Shown here piece after piece: positions 52,252 to 61,307 of a DNA stretch of 64,000 nucleotides; the stretch's first letter is position 1; each line of letters opens with the position of its first letter. The position numbers were made by a program, and so were the translations under genes. Source of the stretch: Treponema sp. UBA6367 (lineage in GTDB: Bacteria > Spirochaetota > Spirochaetia > Treponematales > Treponemataceae); contig DJRF01000010.1 of assembly GCA_002437725.1 (NCBI GenBank), forward strand, positions 62,001 to 126,000. Reading direction: 5' to 3'. Under the pieces are notes generated by a model. It was not told the DNA's origin. It worked only from the letters and a program-made list of their open reading frames with translations, and ran no database searches.

Positions 52252-53946
52252 ATGAATGATCAGAATAAAAATTCTTTTGACGAACTTGTAGCTGGAATAA
52301 GTTCTGAAGAACGCCAATTTTTGTTAGCAAAGTTAAAGAATAATATGGCAGAGTCGATTCCTTTGCTGCAGCCTGTGCGTGAAAATATAGAATATAATCC
52401 AATTGAAGTGGGATTGAAAAAAGAGCCGCTTCTTTATCGCTTTTTTATATGGCTACGTTCTCTTATAACAAAAAAAACTAGTGCTGAAGTGTATAATTCG
52501 GATCTTGTCGCAGATTTAAAAAGAAAAATAATAAAAAATCATCCTGGAATTCTTGATTATAAAACTGATTTTTTGCAGTCACTTTTTTTTGAAAAATTAA
52601 AGCAATTAAAAGAAAGTGCAGATTTTTTTAAGCCGTATTTTTCAGTTGCCAGTGAAAATTTTGGAAAATTTTACGTTTTTTTAAGCACTTTTGTAGCTCC
52701 TGAAATTTCAAAACTTATAAACACAGAAGCAGATCCTTTTCTACTTCCCTTAGACAGAGAACCTACAAAAGAGCTTAGAGTTTCTCTCTTAAAAAGAATG
52801 GATTTAATTTTAAAAGATATTTCGTCTGATACAAGGGCAAAACTTTATTCAGCTGTTCAATCCTTAGACTGGCTAAACAGTTTTATTCAGTTGCCTTACC
52901 TGCATTTTATTGCTCAATTTACAGCAATTGTTTCTGAATCTTATACCTGTCCTTATATTAATGCCCAGTGCGACTATCCAATTTTTGCAACAGTTCTTTC
53001 TGGTGCAAAGCCCGTGAACAACGAGGCTTTAGAAGCTCTTTTTCTTTATACAAGAAAAAATTCTGGCATAGAGAGCGAAGACACAGAAAAGGCTCTTAAA
53101 GATTTTCTTTCAAAGGCTGCGTCAAACATTTCAATGATACAAATGTTTATTTCAACAGTTCCTTTAGAGGCATTAGGCAAGGTTATTTTTTCAGACTACG
53201 ATTGGCAGTGTGGAGTTTATGGAGGAGCGGAAGATTGGTTCATAAAGTTTAAAGAAGAATGGAAGTGCGTTTTTGACTTAAGATGGGCTCAATGGTTGCG
53301 TTCAAGAAAAAAGATTCAATTGGAAAATGTTCTGAAAGAAGAGTTTGGAATTTCTTCTTTTCCAGAACTGCCTTACAGACCTTGGGCAAAACTTTGGGGA
53401 GGACTCCATTTTTCTTGCGAAATGACAGCAGGGTTTCTTTACTGGTTTTCTTTAGAAAAATATGATGAAATAATGGAACCGTTAAATACATTGGTTTTAG
53501 AAGGTGTTTTTATAAACAACGAAAATAGAACTGAACTTTCCGAAGCAATAAACGATTTTGACAACATAAACCAAAGCGTTAAAAATTTTGTTCAGTCTTT
53601 GTCTTCTTCTGGTGATGTGGGAACTATATTTCAAAATATAGAAGATAACCACATAAGATCGATGAAAGCCCAGTCTCAGATTGATTCTCTTATTTTGAGC
53701 GCGGAAACTTCTGTTCGAAATTGGGAAAAGAAATTTTGTGAATCCTGCAGGACTTTTGAAAAAATCTTTAGTGGTATTTTAGATGAAAAAAAGCAGAAAG
53801 GTTATGAATCAATTCAGAACTTTGTTACAATAAAGGGGCGCGAAAATCTTGCGTTTAGAGAAAGTCTTGAGTCGGCAAGAACTATTTTAAAAGAAGCAAA
53901 AAATGTTCTTTCTGAAGTAGAACCATTGGAGCTTGAAAAAGCGTAA
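52252..53946 (+). CDS. Spirochaete protein of unknown function
   Basis: A 564-residue, mostly helical protein without signal peptide. The N-terminus (FDELVAGISSEERQFLLAKLKNN) and the following LYRFFIWLRSL look like a soluble domain with a membrane-interaction patch. The middle has Trp/Tyr-rich helices (YRPWAKLWGGLHFSCEMTAGFLYWFSLEKY), and the end is a long coiled coil (about 440-550). It may belong to a Treponema-restricted DUF5312-type family; I cannot confirm this. It leads a plus-strand run with the YfiH-like gene 31 bases later. Confidence 0.62.
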   Translation: MNDQNKNSFDELVAGISSEERQFLLAKLKNNMAESIPLLQPVRENIEYNPIEVGLKKEPLLYRFFIWLRSLITKKTSAEVYNSDLVADLKRKIIKNHPGILDYKTDFLQSLFFEKLKQLKESADFFKPYFSVASENFGKFYVFLSTFVAPEISKLINTEADPFLLPLDREPTKELRVSLLKRMDLILKDISSDTRAKLYSAVQSLDWLNSFIQLPYLHFIAQFTAIVSESYTCPYINAQCDYPIFATVLSGAKPVNNEALEALFLYTRKNSGIESEDTEKALKDFLSKAASNISMIQMFISTVPLEALGKVIFSDYDWQCGVYGGAEDWFIKFKEEWKCVFDLRWAQWLRSRKKIQLENVLKEEFGISSFPELPYRPWAKLWGGLHFSCEMTAGFLYWFSLEKYDEIMEPLNTLVLEGVFINNENRTELSEAINDFDNINQSVKNFVQSLSSSGDVGTIFQNIEDNHIRSMKAQSQIDSLILSAETSVRNWEKKFCESCRTFEKIFSGILDEKKQKGYESIQNFVTIKGRENLAFRESLESARTILKEAKNVLSEVEPLELEKA

Positions 53947-53977
53947 GCAATGTTTTTGCTCTTTCGGTTTTTAATAT

Positions 53978-54814
53978 ATGAAAAAAATAAATATACTTGA
54001 TTATAAATTAAAGTCAGATTCTACTCTAATTTCGGGCGATTACGTTTTTGTTCCATTTTGCTTTGGAGACAAACTGTTAGACTTAAAGAGTTTTCCAGGC
54101 TGGGGAATGTCCTTAAAAAATGCTTCTTCTATGCGTTTTAGATGGAACGAGACAAATCCTGCAAGGGAAAAATTTCTTTCTGCTGTTGCTAAAAATTCTA
54201 GGCCGATTGCAATTGAACAAAACCACACAAAAATAGTTTATGAAATAGAATCTGAAAAAGATTCCCTTTGCAAAATTGGCGATGGAATAATTACCAAAAA
54301 TAAATCTCTTATGCCTGTGGTTACGGTTGCCGATTGCGTACCAATTTTCTTTTTCGATGTTGACTCTTGCGTTTTTGGAGTTGTTCATTCTGGCTGGAAA
54401 GGAACGGGAATAGTTCAACATTGGCTTTCTTTAGCACGACAGCGATTTAATGTTGTTCCAAAAAATGTATGTGTAGCAATTGGCGCGCATATAAATGACT
54501 GCTGCTATGTGGTAGATAAAACTCGTGCGGAATATTTTTGTTCTAATTTTACGCCAGATTGTGTAACTCCTATAAAAAGCGGCGAAGTTTTGTGCAAGGG
54601 AAGCGCTTCTTCATGGAATTGTGGAAATCCGCCGTATTTTAGACTTTCATTATTAAAAGCGAACCTTGAAATATTACGAAAATGCGGAATTCTTGAAGAA
54701 AACATAATAGTGTCTTCAAATTGCACTTGTTGTAACGAAGAATTTGGCTCTAACAGAAGGGAAATGAGCCTTGCAAATACCTTTACAGTTCAAGCGGCTT
54801 TTGTAAGATTTTAG
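53978..54814 (+). CDS. YfiH/LACC1-family (polyphenol-oxidase-type) protein
   Basis: A 278-residue protein of the YfiH/PgeF fold. The His-Cys-His zinc site is present: EQNHTKIV near residue 75, VADCVP near 116 and VVHSGWKG near 133. VAIGAHINDCCY follows near 165. Family members are now known to act as purine nucleoside phosphorylases/deaminases, or, as in E. coli, to edit peptidoglycan precursors; which role applies here is open. No signal peptide. No strong ribosome-binding site is seen, and the preceding gene ends 31 bases upstream. Confidence 0.85.
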   Translation: MKKINILDYKLKSDSTLISGDYVFVPFCFGDKLLDLKSFPGWGMSLKNASSMRFRWNETNPAREKFLSAVAKNSRPIAIEQNHTKIVYEIESEKDSLCKIGDGIITKNKSLMPVVTVADCVPIFFFDVDSCVFGVVHSGWKGTGIVQHWLSLARQRFNVVPKNVCVAIGAHINDCCYVVDKTRAEYFCSNFTPDCVTPIKSGEVLCKGSASSWNCGNPPYFRLSLLKANLEILRKCGILEENIIVSSNCTCCNEEFGSNRREMSLANTFTVQAAFVRF

Positions 54815-54931
54815 ACCGTGCAAAATAGTTCAATTAAAAAGACAAAAAAGCAATTGTTCAAAAAACTTGCTGCATGGACGTTATGCGTGTTGTAACAAAA
54901 TTGTAAAATTTGTAAAATATACATTAATTTT

Positions 54932-55708
54932 ATGTTTAGCAAAAATATCAAAAATCAAATTTTATTGTTTATTTTGTTAGTTCTTTCTTTAATTTTAAAT
55001 TCTTGTAAAAAGGATTTTGCGCCTGCATCCGTTGATGAAGGCTTTGTTGAAGTGTTGCCCGCCGCAAAAGACAGCTCTGCCCTTGAACTTCCTACTCAGT
55101 TGTGGCACGTGGATAACCGCTGTATTTGTGTCCTTTTTGGTTATGGCTACAATGATTCTGATTTTGTTTCATCTATGGAAACAAAGCTTTTTGAAAATTA
55201 CGGTAATTTTGAAGAAGAAGGTCTTGTTTTAAGTCTTGTTTTTCCTGATGATTTTAAAAGGGGCTCAAAGGCTTATATTTCTTCTTTAACTTCTGTTTTG
55301 GAAGATAAAAACATAAGCGGGATTATTTTATTAGGTGCTCCTGAAGGTACTTATTCTGCAATTGCTCGGCTGCAAGATTTGAGGGATCAGTTTTTTGATT
55401 TTCCTATAATTTCTCTTTTTAGCCAAGATGATGTGCTTGCAATGGAAGATAGCGCTGATTTTGTTCTTGATAAAGCTCAAAAAGCAGAAATTAATGGTCT
55501 TGTTGCAGAAACAGAACAGTCTTTTGTAAGCGATGTTCCAGAGCTTTTAATAAGGGCTGTTAGGTTGGCAAATCTTGCGAACGCTCCATTTAAAAAGAAC
55601 AGTGAACTTTACGAAATTGTAAAAAACTTTGTATTTCCTATGAAGGTTTCAAGGTATGTTGATCCTGAAACTAGTCTTATATCCATAAATCATTTTGTTT
55701 TGGAATAA
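54932..55708 (+). CDS. Putative lipoprotein with periplasmic-binding-like layout
   Basis: A 258-residue protein with a signal peptide and lipobox LILNSC (Cys near residue 25). The mature part has alternating strands and helices (NRCICVLFGYGYNDSDF; NISGIILLGAPEGTYSAI; FPIISLFSQDDVLA) typical of a substrate-binding or Rossmann-like lobe, possibly DUF3798-like. It ends two bases before a phosphodiesterase gene, suggesting an operon. No transporter genes are adjacent, so ligand uptake is not shown. Confidence 0.65.
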   Translation: MFSKNIKNQILLFILLVLSLILNSCKKDFAPASVDEGFVEVLPAAKDSSALELPTQLWHVDNRCICVLFGYGYNDSDFVSSMETKLFENYGNFEEEGLVLSLVFPDDFKRGSKAYISSLTSVLEDKNISGIILLGAPEGTYSAIARLQDLRDQFFDFPIISLFSQDDVLAMEDSADFVLDKAQKAEINGLVAETEQSFVSDVPELLIRAVRLANLANAPFKKNSELYEIVKNFVFPMKVSRYVDPETSLISINHFVLE

Positions 55709-55710
55709 TT

Positions 55711-56352
55711 ATGAATGCAATGAAAATTTTAAGAGATGGAATTTTTGCTTCCTCAAAAGATTTTTTATTGCTAAGTAAAATGGAATCTGCAAGGATTTTG
55801 GTTATTAGCGATAGTCACGGTTATTCGTCTATGCTAAAAGAAATTGTTTCAAAATTTGGAGCTGATGTTCAAGCTATGATTTTTTGTGGAGATGGAATTT
55901 ATGATCTTTTGAGCGCTGATTTTAAAAAACTTCCGCCTGTTGCGGGCTTTGTGCGCGGTAATAACGATCCTTCTTCTGTAATTTTGAAAAACGGTCTTTT
56001 TGAAAAAAGAATTTCAGTTCCTTCACAGATTCAGTTGACTGTTTGTAAAAAAAAGATACTTGTCTGCCACGGAAATGATTGCGGTGTTTACTATTCAGTT
56101 TCTGGTGTAGAATCAGTTGCTCAGATGCAAGGCTGCCAAGCAGCTGTTTTTGGGCATACACATGTGCCTTGCGAAAATATGCACGCTGTTTATTCAATGA
56201 ATCCCGGTAGCATTAGCAGTCCTAGAAGAGCTTCCAAACCAAGTTTTGCAATTCTTGAAGTAAATGCAAATTATTTTAGTTCTGTTTTTTATAAAATCGA
56301 AGAAGGTTTAAATCCTGATTTTGTACCCTATATTCCAAATTATTATTATTAG
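55711..56352 (+). CDS. YfcE/MJ0936-type metallophosphoesterase
   Basis: A 213-residue calcineurin-like phosphodiesterase. All five metal motifs are present: VISDSHGY near residue 31, FCGDGIYD near 55, VRGNNDPS near 75, VCHGNDCG near 114 and FGHTHVP near 147. YfcE-type enzymes hydrolyse phosphodiesters in vitro; the physiological substrate is unknown. The ~25 residues before the core are extra, and a start at the internal ATG (position about 24) is possible. The start follows the previous stop by two bases. Confidence 0.85.
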   Translation: MNAMKILRDGIFASSKDFLLLSKMESARILVISDSHGYSSMLKEIVSKFGADVQAMIFCGDGIYDLLSADFKKLPPVAGFVRGNNDPSSVILKNGLFEKRISVPSQIQLTVCKKKILVCHGNDCGVYYSVSGVESVAQMQGCQAAVFGHTHVPCENMHAVYSMNPGSISSPRRASKPSFAILEVNANYFSSVFYKIEEGLNPDFVPYIPNYYY

Positions 56353-56354
56353 GT

Positions 56355-57041
56355 CTAAAACTGTGTTTTTATAAAATTCAACAAAAAGCTGTTTTCTTCT
56401 AATCTAAAACCAAACTTTCCATGTCCTGGAAATACAAGGGTTTCCTTTGGAATTGTGTTTGCAATCATTTTTAAGGATTGCTCCATAAGCTGCTGGTTTC
56501 CGCCTTCTAAATCAGTGCGTCCATAAGATTGAAAAAAAAGCGTATCGCCAGAAATAAAAAGGCTTTTATTTTTGTTAAAAAGGCAGCAGCTTCCAGGTGT
56601 GTGTCCTGGTGTGTGAATAAAGTTCCAATCTGGAAGCAAGTCTTTTAGTTCAGTTTTATCTTCTATTAATATATCTGGTTCTGGAAGATTTTTTAAGGCT
56701 AGGGCAATGTCTTGAGCTCCCATGTACTCAAGGGATTTGAACTGTGCTTTATAAGCATTTTTACCCACAAGGTTTTCATCTGATTTGTGGCAAATAAGAG
56801 GAACGTCTGGAAACTTTTCTTTTAGTATTCCTGTCCCAGTTATATGGTCAAAGTGTCCGTGCGTAAGAATTACCGCTTTTGGATTAAGATTATTTTTTAA
56901 TAAAAAGTCAGTGATTTTATTTTCGTCGCAAGTAAGAAAACATGCTGCGGGATCTACTACAAAAACATCGTTTTGATTTAATCTGACGATTAGTGTGTTT
57001 ACTTGAAATGGACCAGTGTTTAAAACTTGAATATCTTTCAT
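56355..57041 (-). CDS. MBL-fold hydrolase, glyoxalase II-like
   Basis: A 228-residue metallo-beta-lactamase-fold protein. Metal ligands THGHFDHITG near residue 60, HTPGHTPGS near 142, SGDTLFFQSYGRTDL near 162 and FPGHG near 205 form the two-metal site of glyoxalase II/persulfide dioxygenase-like hydrolases. No C-terminal glyoxalase II helical domain is present, so it is a short 'MBL-fold hydrolase' whose substrate is probably a thioester. A large stem-loop lies 24 bases upstream. No ribosome-binding site is evident. Confidence 0.85.
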   Translation of the reverse strand: MKDIQVLNTGPFQVNTLIVRLNQNDVFVVDPAACFLTCDENKITDFLLKNNLNPKAVILTHGHFDHITGTGILKEKFPDVPLICHKSDENLVGKNAYKAQFKSLEYMGAQDIALALKNLPEPDILIEDKTELKDLLPDWNFIHTPGHTPGSCCLFNKNKSLFISGDTLFFQSYGRTDLEGGNQQLMEQSLKMIANTIPKETLVFPGHGKFGFRLEENSFLLNFIKTQF

Positions 57042-57064
57042 TTTTTATCAAAAAGTATGAAATT

Positions 57065-57130
57065 GGCTGCCCAAAAGGTATTCGGTTAAAAAATGAGTTA
57101 GAACTCTATAACCGAAGCGCTTTGGCAGCC
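57065..57130 (-). terminator. Large branched stem-loop between the dbpA-like and MBL genes
   Basis: On the minus strand GGCTGCC (57130-57124) pairs with GGCAGCC (57071-57065), enclosing TTCGGTTA/TAACCGAA and an inner GAGTTCTAACTC palindrome. The stem is long but the following bases (AATTTCATACTTTTT) give only a poor U-tract. It may end the upstream gene or shape the 5' leader of the MBL gene. Confidence 0.55.
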
Positions 57131-57141
57131 GTTTTCTTATA

Positions 57142-57900
57142 TTAGATTAAGTTTTCTTCTGTATTATCTTTAAACTCTGAAGAAGATTCTTCGTTTGAAT
57201 ATATTTTTGGAGAAGAAAAAGGTTCATTGTTTGCAGCCTTTGTTGCAGCTTCGTATGCAGCTGCATCTTCTGCGTCTTGAACAGAATTTTCAAATCCTTC
57301 TGGAACTTCAATATTTCCATCTCGCTGGCGGCTGTAACTTACGGCGAGTTTTCTTCCCCTATAATCGTAGCCGTTAAGGGCAGAAATTACTTTTTCAGAA
57401 TCTTCTGCAAAAATCTGAATAAAAGAATAGTTTGCCAATACTCGAATGTCTCCGATTCTGTCTCTTTCAAGACCAGCAACGCTTACAAGGAGTCCTATTA
57501 AATCTTTTGGATATACGCGTCTGTTTCGTCCTATGCTTATAAAAATTGTTACTGCAACACTTGGATCTATTTGAACTCTTGGGCGAGGAGTTCTTTCTTC
57601 GTGTGTAGCTGCAGATTCTTGAACAGAAACAGGTCTGCGTTCTCTAGTCTGTCTTTCAAAAGGTTTTCTTTCATTTCTAAAATCTCTTCTGTTGCTTCTA
57701 TAGTTGCCTCTGTAGTGGCGGCATGCCTCTTTTACAAGATACGCTGCCACATAAGACCTTAGCGTAAGAGGCACATTCTTTTTAAATATTTTTTTAAACT
57801 CTGTAAGAACATCAGGATTTTCTTGTGATTTGATTTTTTCTACTGTTTCCTGAAGAAATGAAGCTGCTGCTTCTTTATTAATTTCGTTTCTGTTATACAT
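57142..57900 (-). CDS. Stand-alone DbpA-type RNA-binding protein
   Basis: A 252-residue protein. The N-terminal ~85 residues are helical; they are followed by an Arg-rich linker (RGNYRSNRRDFRNERKPFERQTRERRP). A DbpA C-terminal RNA-binding domain (RRM-like, about 115-190) has TIFISIGRNRRVYPKDLIGLLVSVAG and SFIQIFAEDSEKVISALNG. In E. coli DbpA that domain recruits a DEAD-box helicase to 23S rRNA; here the helicase core is absent. It may serve as a ribosome-assembly adaptor or RNA chaperone. GGAG lies five bases before the ATG. It follows clpP and the GNAT gene in the same direction. Confidence 0.78.
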   Translation of the reverse strand: MYNRNEINKEAAASFLQETVEKIKSQENPDVLTEFKKIFKKNVPLTLRSYVAAYLVKEACRHYRGNYRSNRRDFRNERKPFERQTRERRPVSVQESAATHEERTPRPRVQIDPSVAVTIFISIGRNRRVYPKDLIGLLVSVAGLERDRIGDIRVLANYSFIQIFAEDSEKVISALNGYDYRGRKLAVSYSRQRDGNIEVPEGFENSVQDAEDAAAYEAATKAANNEPFSSPKIYSNEESSSEFKDNTEENLI

Positions 57901-57924
57901 AATTACTCCAATGGTAAAATAAAA

Positions 57925-58824
57925 CTATTTGATTTCTGCTAAAAATCCTGAATCAGTTTTTTTAAAGCCAAAATGCAATAATAAGGCTTGCAAAGAATCA
58001 GGTATTGCTGTGAATGCAAGCAGAATCCATTTTTTGTTGAGGGTTCTTAAAAGTGAAAGGTAACTTGTAAGCAATTGAGTACCTATGCCAAGCCCTCTAA
58101 ATTTTAATGGAACAAAAAAACTTGTTATGACAACAACTTTTTCTGTTCTTTTTGAAACAGGGGCAGATGTTATGCATCCTGCAAATTCGTTCAACAAAGA
58201 GTGGCATATTATTCCAGTTTGTTCATTATTTTCTCCGTTATCAAACTGTTTGCGCCATATATCAAAAACTGTTTCGCTTATTGCTTGTGGAATGTCATCT
58301 TCTGATTGCCCAAAAAATGCTGCGCTATAAAGATTTTTTATAATTTCATTTTTATGATTTTGAGTGTATTGGCAAAAAGTAAAATCTTCTTCAACTAATC
58401 CAGAGGTTTCTTCTAGCTCTTTTTCAAGTTTTTCCAATCCCCAAACTTCACGCAGACTGTTATACCAGCTGTTGATTAATTCTAGCATCTTTTTATTTTT
58501 ATAGCGATGCCACAATTTTTCAACTTCGGGATAATTTTTTAATTCATTTTTAAAATTCTTAAATACCCCCCTTCCTGAATAGAGAATTCTCTGCAATTCT
58601 TCCTTTGCAATCGGAGAATGCAATTTTCTTACAAAACTTTCTCTTAATTCAAATCCATTTTTAGAATCCCATTCAGGTAAAGAATAAAAAATGTGTTCAT
58701 CCAAACTGGCGGAATCAAAAGGAACAAGAGTAGAATTTTCTGCCCTTACCATAAAAGTTTGTTCCTGATTTTCAAGAGCTTGCACTATTTCGTTTGCAAG
58801 TTTTTCCGTCAGATTGAACACCAT
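57925..58824 (-). CDS. GNAT-domain protein with unknown N-terminal half
   Basis: A 299-residue protein. The C-terminal ~95 residues are a GNAT acetyltransferase domain with the acetyl-CoA-binding motif KFRGLGIGTQLL near residue 246, preceded by VVVITSFFVPL. The first ~190 residues are helical, of unknown fold, with several Trp and acidic residues, and might bind the acceptor. GGAAA upstream lies inside the end of clpP, from which it is separated by three bases, so translation is probably coupled. The acceptor substrate is unknown. Confidence 0.75.
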   Translation of the reverse strand: MVFNLTEKLANEIVQALENQEQTFMVRAENSTLVPFDSASLDEHIFYSLPEWDSKNGFELRESFVRKLHSPIAKEELQRILYSGRGVFKNFKNELKNYPEVEKLWHRYKNKKMLELINSWYNSLREVWGLEKLEKELEETSGLVEEDFTFCQYTQNHKNEIIKNLYSAAFFGQSEDDIPQAISETVFDIWRKQFDNGENNEQTGIICHSLLNEFAGCITSAPVSKRTEKVVVITSFFVPLKFRGLGIGTQLLTSYLSLLRTLNKKWILLAFTAIPDSLQALLLHFGFKKTDSGFLAEIK

Positions 58825-58827
58825 AAG

Positions 58828-59430
58828 TTATTTTTCCAAATCTGTTCTAGAATTTATAATTTTTGAAACTAAACCGTATTCTACAGCTTCTTTAGAATCA
58901 AGCCAATAATCGCGCTCTGTGTCTTTTTTTACCTGTTCAACAGATTTTCCTGTTTGCGTCGCTATAATTTCGTTTAGAATGGCTTTTGTTTTTTCCATTT
59001 CTTTTGCATGGATTTCTATATCTGTAGCAACACCTTTCATTCCGCTTGAAGGTTGATGAATTAGGTAGCGGCTATTAGGAAGCGCAAGCCGGTTTTCTTT
59101 TTCTACAGAAAGAAGGATAAGAGCTGCCGCGCTCGCAATAAGACCCATTCCAATAAGAATTACCGGACACTTTACAAATCGAATCATGTCAAAAATTGCA
59201 AATCCTGCGTCAACGTCTCCGCCGGGAGAATCTATATACATATAGACAGCTTTTGAATCATCATCTGCTTCAAGAATTAAAAGTTGACGAACAATTTTGT
59301 CTGCTAAGTCTTTGTTGATTTCACCAGAGAGAATTATTTGTCGAGTTTTAAGAAATTTTTCCATCAAAGGATCAGCGGATTCTGAAGCCTTCTTTTTTTC
59401 ATCTTCTTCTGAAAGGCGAATTTTATTCAT
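58828..59430 (-). CDS. clpP: ATP-dependent Clp protease proteolytic subunit
   Basis: A 200-residue ClpP. The catalytic triad is readable: the nucleophile in GLIASAAALIL (Ser near residue 100, usual 'AASMGA' context altered to IASAAA), the His in RYLIHQP near 125, and the Asp in ERDYWLD near 174. The N-terminal axial segment lacks the long propeptide of some ClpP1. The divergent nucleophile context and Asp/Lys-rich start suggest a second-type paralogue (ClpP2), which in other bacteria acts with ClpP1. GGGGATG lies before the ATG. No ATPase partner (clpX) is adjacent; it is followed by the GNAT gene. Confidence 0.9.
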   Translation of the reverse strand: MNKIRLSEEDEKKKASESADPLMEKFLKTRQIILSGEINKDLADKIVRQLLILEADDDSKAVYMYIDSPGGDVDAGFAIFDMIRFVKCPVILIGMGLIASAAALILLSVEKENRLALPNSRYLIHQPSSGMKGVATDIEIHAKEMEKTKAILNEIIATQTGKSVEQVKKDTERDYWLDSKEAVEYGLVSKIINSRTDLEK

Positions 59431-59633
59431 CAGTTTACATCCCCAAATATAAAGTAAGGCAGCGATTGCAGAATGTCTGTTAAGTTTAAAATATGTAGCA
59501 TTTTTCGAACTTATTTTAGAAGTCTAATTTTGCATTTGTTCTAGCTGCCGAAATAAATTCTGTATGGCAACACCTTTTTGACAATCTCTTTAACTGCTTT
59601 TATAAATATAGCAAAAACGGCAGGTGTTTTCAA

Positions 59634-60290
59634 TTATTCTGCTAGTAATTTTTTCTTGCCCCATTCTTGAATTAGGTTTTCTGGATTTTTTGACAAAAGC
59701 AATTTTGCCAAAAGTTTAGCTGTTTGCGCAAAGACTTGAGACAAAATTATTTGCTGGTCTTCTGTAAACTTTCCTAAAACGTAGTCTGCAATATCTTTGC
59801 CATCAGGTTTTGAAATTCCAAATCTTAGTCTCCAGAAATCTGCTGTTCCAAAAACAGCTTTAGTTGAACGAAGTCCGTTGTGACCTCCTAAACCTCCGCT
59901 CCATTTTAGGCTTACAGTTCCAAGCGGCAGTTCAAGCTCATCGTGAACTACTAAAGTTTCTTCTGGCTGTATTTTAAAAAAGCTGGCTATTTCGATTATG
60001 CTTTCTCCGCTAAGATTCATGTAAGTTTCAGGCTTTAAAAAATATAACTTTTGGGGAGCTCCTTCAGGCACTGTTACAGGAGTTCCATCTTTTTTTGCAA
60101 GAACCAAAGATTCTGCGCACCATTGTGCAAATTGCAAGGTTTCTACAGTAGCATAGTTTCCTTTAAACTTTTTTTGCCAATTTAATTTTTGCGCAAAGAA
60201 TAATGATTTTTCGAATTCCCACGCTACATTGTGTCTTGTGTTTTCGTATTCTTTTCCATAATTTCCTAAAAAGGCAACTAACTTTATCAT
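59634..60290 (-). CDS. pth: Peptidyl-tRNA hydrolase
   Basis: A 218-residue Pth that releases peptides from stalled peptidyl-tRNA. FLGNYGKEYENTRHNVAW near residue 7 holds the catalytic His (usual GNPG is GNYG here). PETYMNLSGESI, VVHDELELPLG with the conserved Asp, and SGGLGGHNGLRS follow. Length is at the upper end of normal (about 190-210). ATG 60290 is chosen over a far upstream start at 60338, which would add 16 unlikely residues and overlap mazG. GAAAG lies just before it. Divergent from mazG with a 46-base gap. Confidence 0.93.
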   Translation of the reverse strand: MIKLVAFLGNYGKEYENTRHNVAWEFEKSLFFAQKLNWQKKFKGNYATVETLQFAQWCAESLVLAKKDGTPVTVPEGAPQKLYFLKPETYMNLSGESIIEIASFFKIQPEETLVVHDELELPLGTVSLKWSGGLGGHNGLRSTKAVFGTADFWRLRFGISKPDGKDIADYVLGKFTEDQQIILSQVFAQTAKLLAKLLLSKNPENLIQEWGKKKLLAE

Positions 60291-60336
60291 TCTTTCATGA
60301 TAGCAGAAAAAATCGATTTGTGCTATTGTACAACAC

Positions 60337-61245
60337 ATGAACGATTCTTTTGAAAAAACAGTAAATGCTTTTGGTCATTTTTTTAAAGTAATAAAAACAT
60401 TGCGGGCTCCTGGCGGGTGTCCTTGGGACAGGGAGCAAACGCCTCTGAGTATGCGATGCGATTTAATAGAAGAAACTTTTGAAGCAGTTGATGCTATAAC
60501 CGCTCAAGATGCAGCGCATTCTAAAGAAGAATTAGGAGATGTTCTTCTTAATACGGTAATGATTTCTTACATGAATGAGCAAAATGGCAGTTTTTCAGTT
60601 GCTGATATGCTAGAAGAAGTCAGCGAAAAACTAATTCGCCGTCATCCTCATGTGTTTCAACAAAGCGAAGGAGCTGTTGAATCAAAAGGAAAGGTTTCAT
60701 CTTCTCAAGAAGTTTTGAACCAGTGGGAGCGAATCAAGCAAAATGTGGAAGGACGAAAGTTTTCTTCTGTTTTAGATGAAGTTCCAAACGGTTTTCCTCC
60801 GCTTTTAAAAGCTTATAAAATGCAGAAAAAAGCCGCGAAAAAAGGTTTTGACTGGAAGGATTCTAGTTCTGTTGTAAAAAAAATTAACGAAGAACTTGCA
60901 GAAGTTCTTGAAGCGAAAGAATTGCTCGAAAATATCGAACGTAAAAAATTAAAATCTAAAGATGCGGAAAAAATAGAACCTTTTACAACAAAATCTTCTG
61001 AGGAAATAAATAATGCCCAGCTTTGCGTTGAAGAAGAAGTGGGCGACCTTTTGTTTGCTGTTGTGAACTATGCTAGAAAATTGGGAGTTGACCCAGAAAC
61101 TGCGCTAAATAGAACAAATAAAAAGTTTTATAGGCGTTTTTCTTATGTGGAACAGCAAATGCATAAAAAAGGAATCCCAATGGATGAGGAACATTTTAAA
61201 GAGCAAGATGCTTTTTGGGAAGAAGCTAAAAAACTTGAAGAATAA
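60337..61245 (+). CDS. mazG: Nucleoside triphosphate pyrophosphohydrolase MazG
   Basis: A 302-residue MazG with two tandem all-alpha NTP-PPase domains. The first begins LRAPGGCPWDREQT and has LIEETFEAVDAI plus EELGDVLLN. The second, EEVGDLLFAVVNYARKLGVDPETAL near 245, has the same ligand set. It hydrolyses non-canonical or excess NTPs to NMP and PPi, and in some bacteria lowers ppGpp. TATTGT lies seven bases before the ATG without a ribosome-binding site. A ~45-residue insertion separates the second domain's ligand motifs. Confidence 0.92.
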   Translation: MNDSFEKTVNAFGHFFKVIKTLRAPGGCPWDREQTPLSMRCDLIEETFEAVDAITAQDAAHSKEELGDVLLNTVMISYMNEQNGSFSVADMLEEVSEKLIRRHPHVFQQSEGAVESKGKVSSSQEVLNQWERIKQNVEGRKFSSVLDEVPNGFPPLLKAYKMQKKAAKKGFDWKDSSSVVKKINEELAEVLEAKELLENIERKKLKSKDAEKIEPFTTKSSEEINNAQLCVEEEVGDLLFAVVNYARKLGVDPETALNRTNKKFYRRFSYVEQQMHKKGIPMDEEHFKEQDAFWEEAKKLEE

Positions 61246-61307
61246 AACTATAAATTTCTAATTTTATCTATAAAAAACGCCGATTAATAACATAAGGATA
61301 TTTTTCG

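Noticed and set aside
60291..60338. Longer pth start
   Set aside because: It would overlap mazG and lacks a ribosome-binding site; MIKLVAFLGN is the expected family N-terminus.
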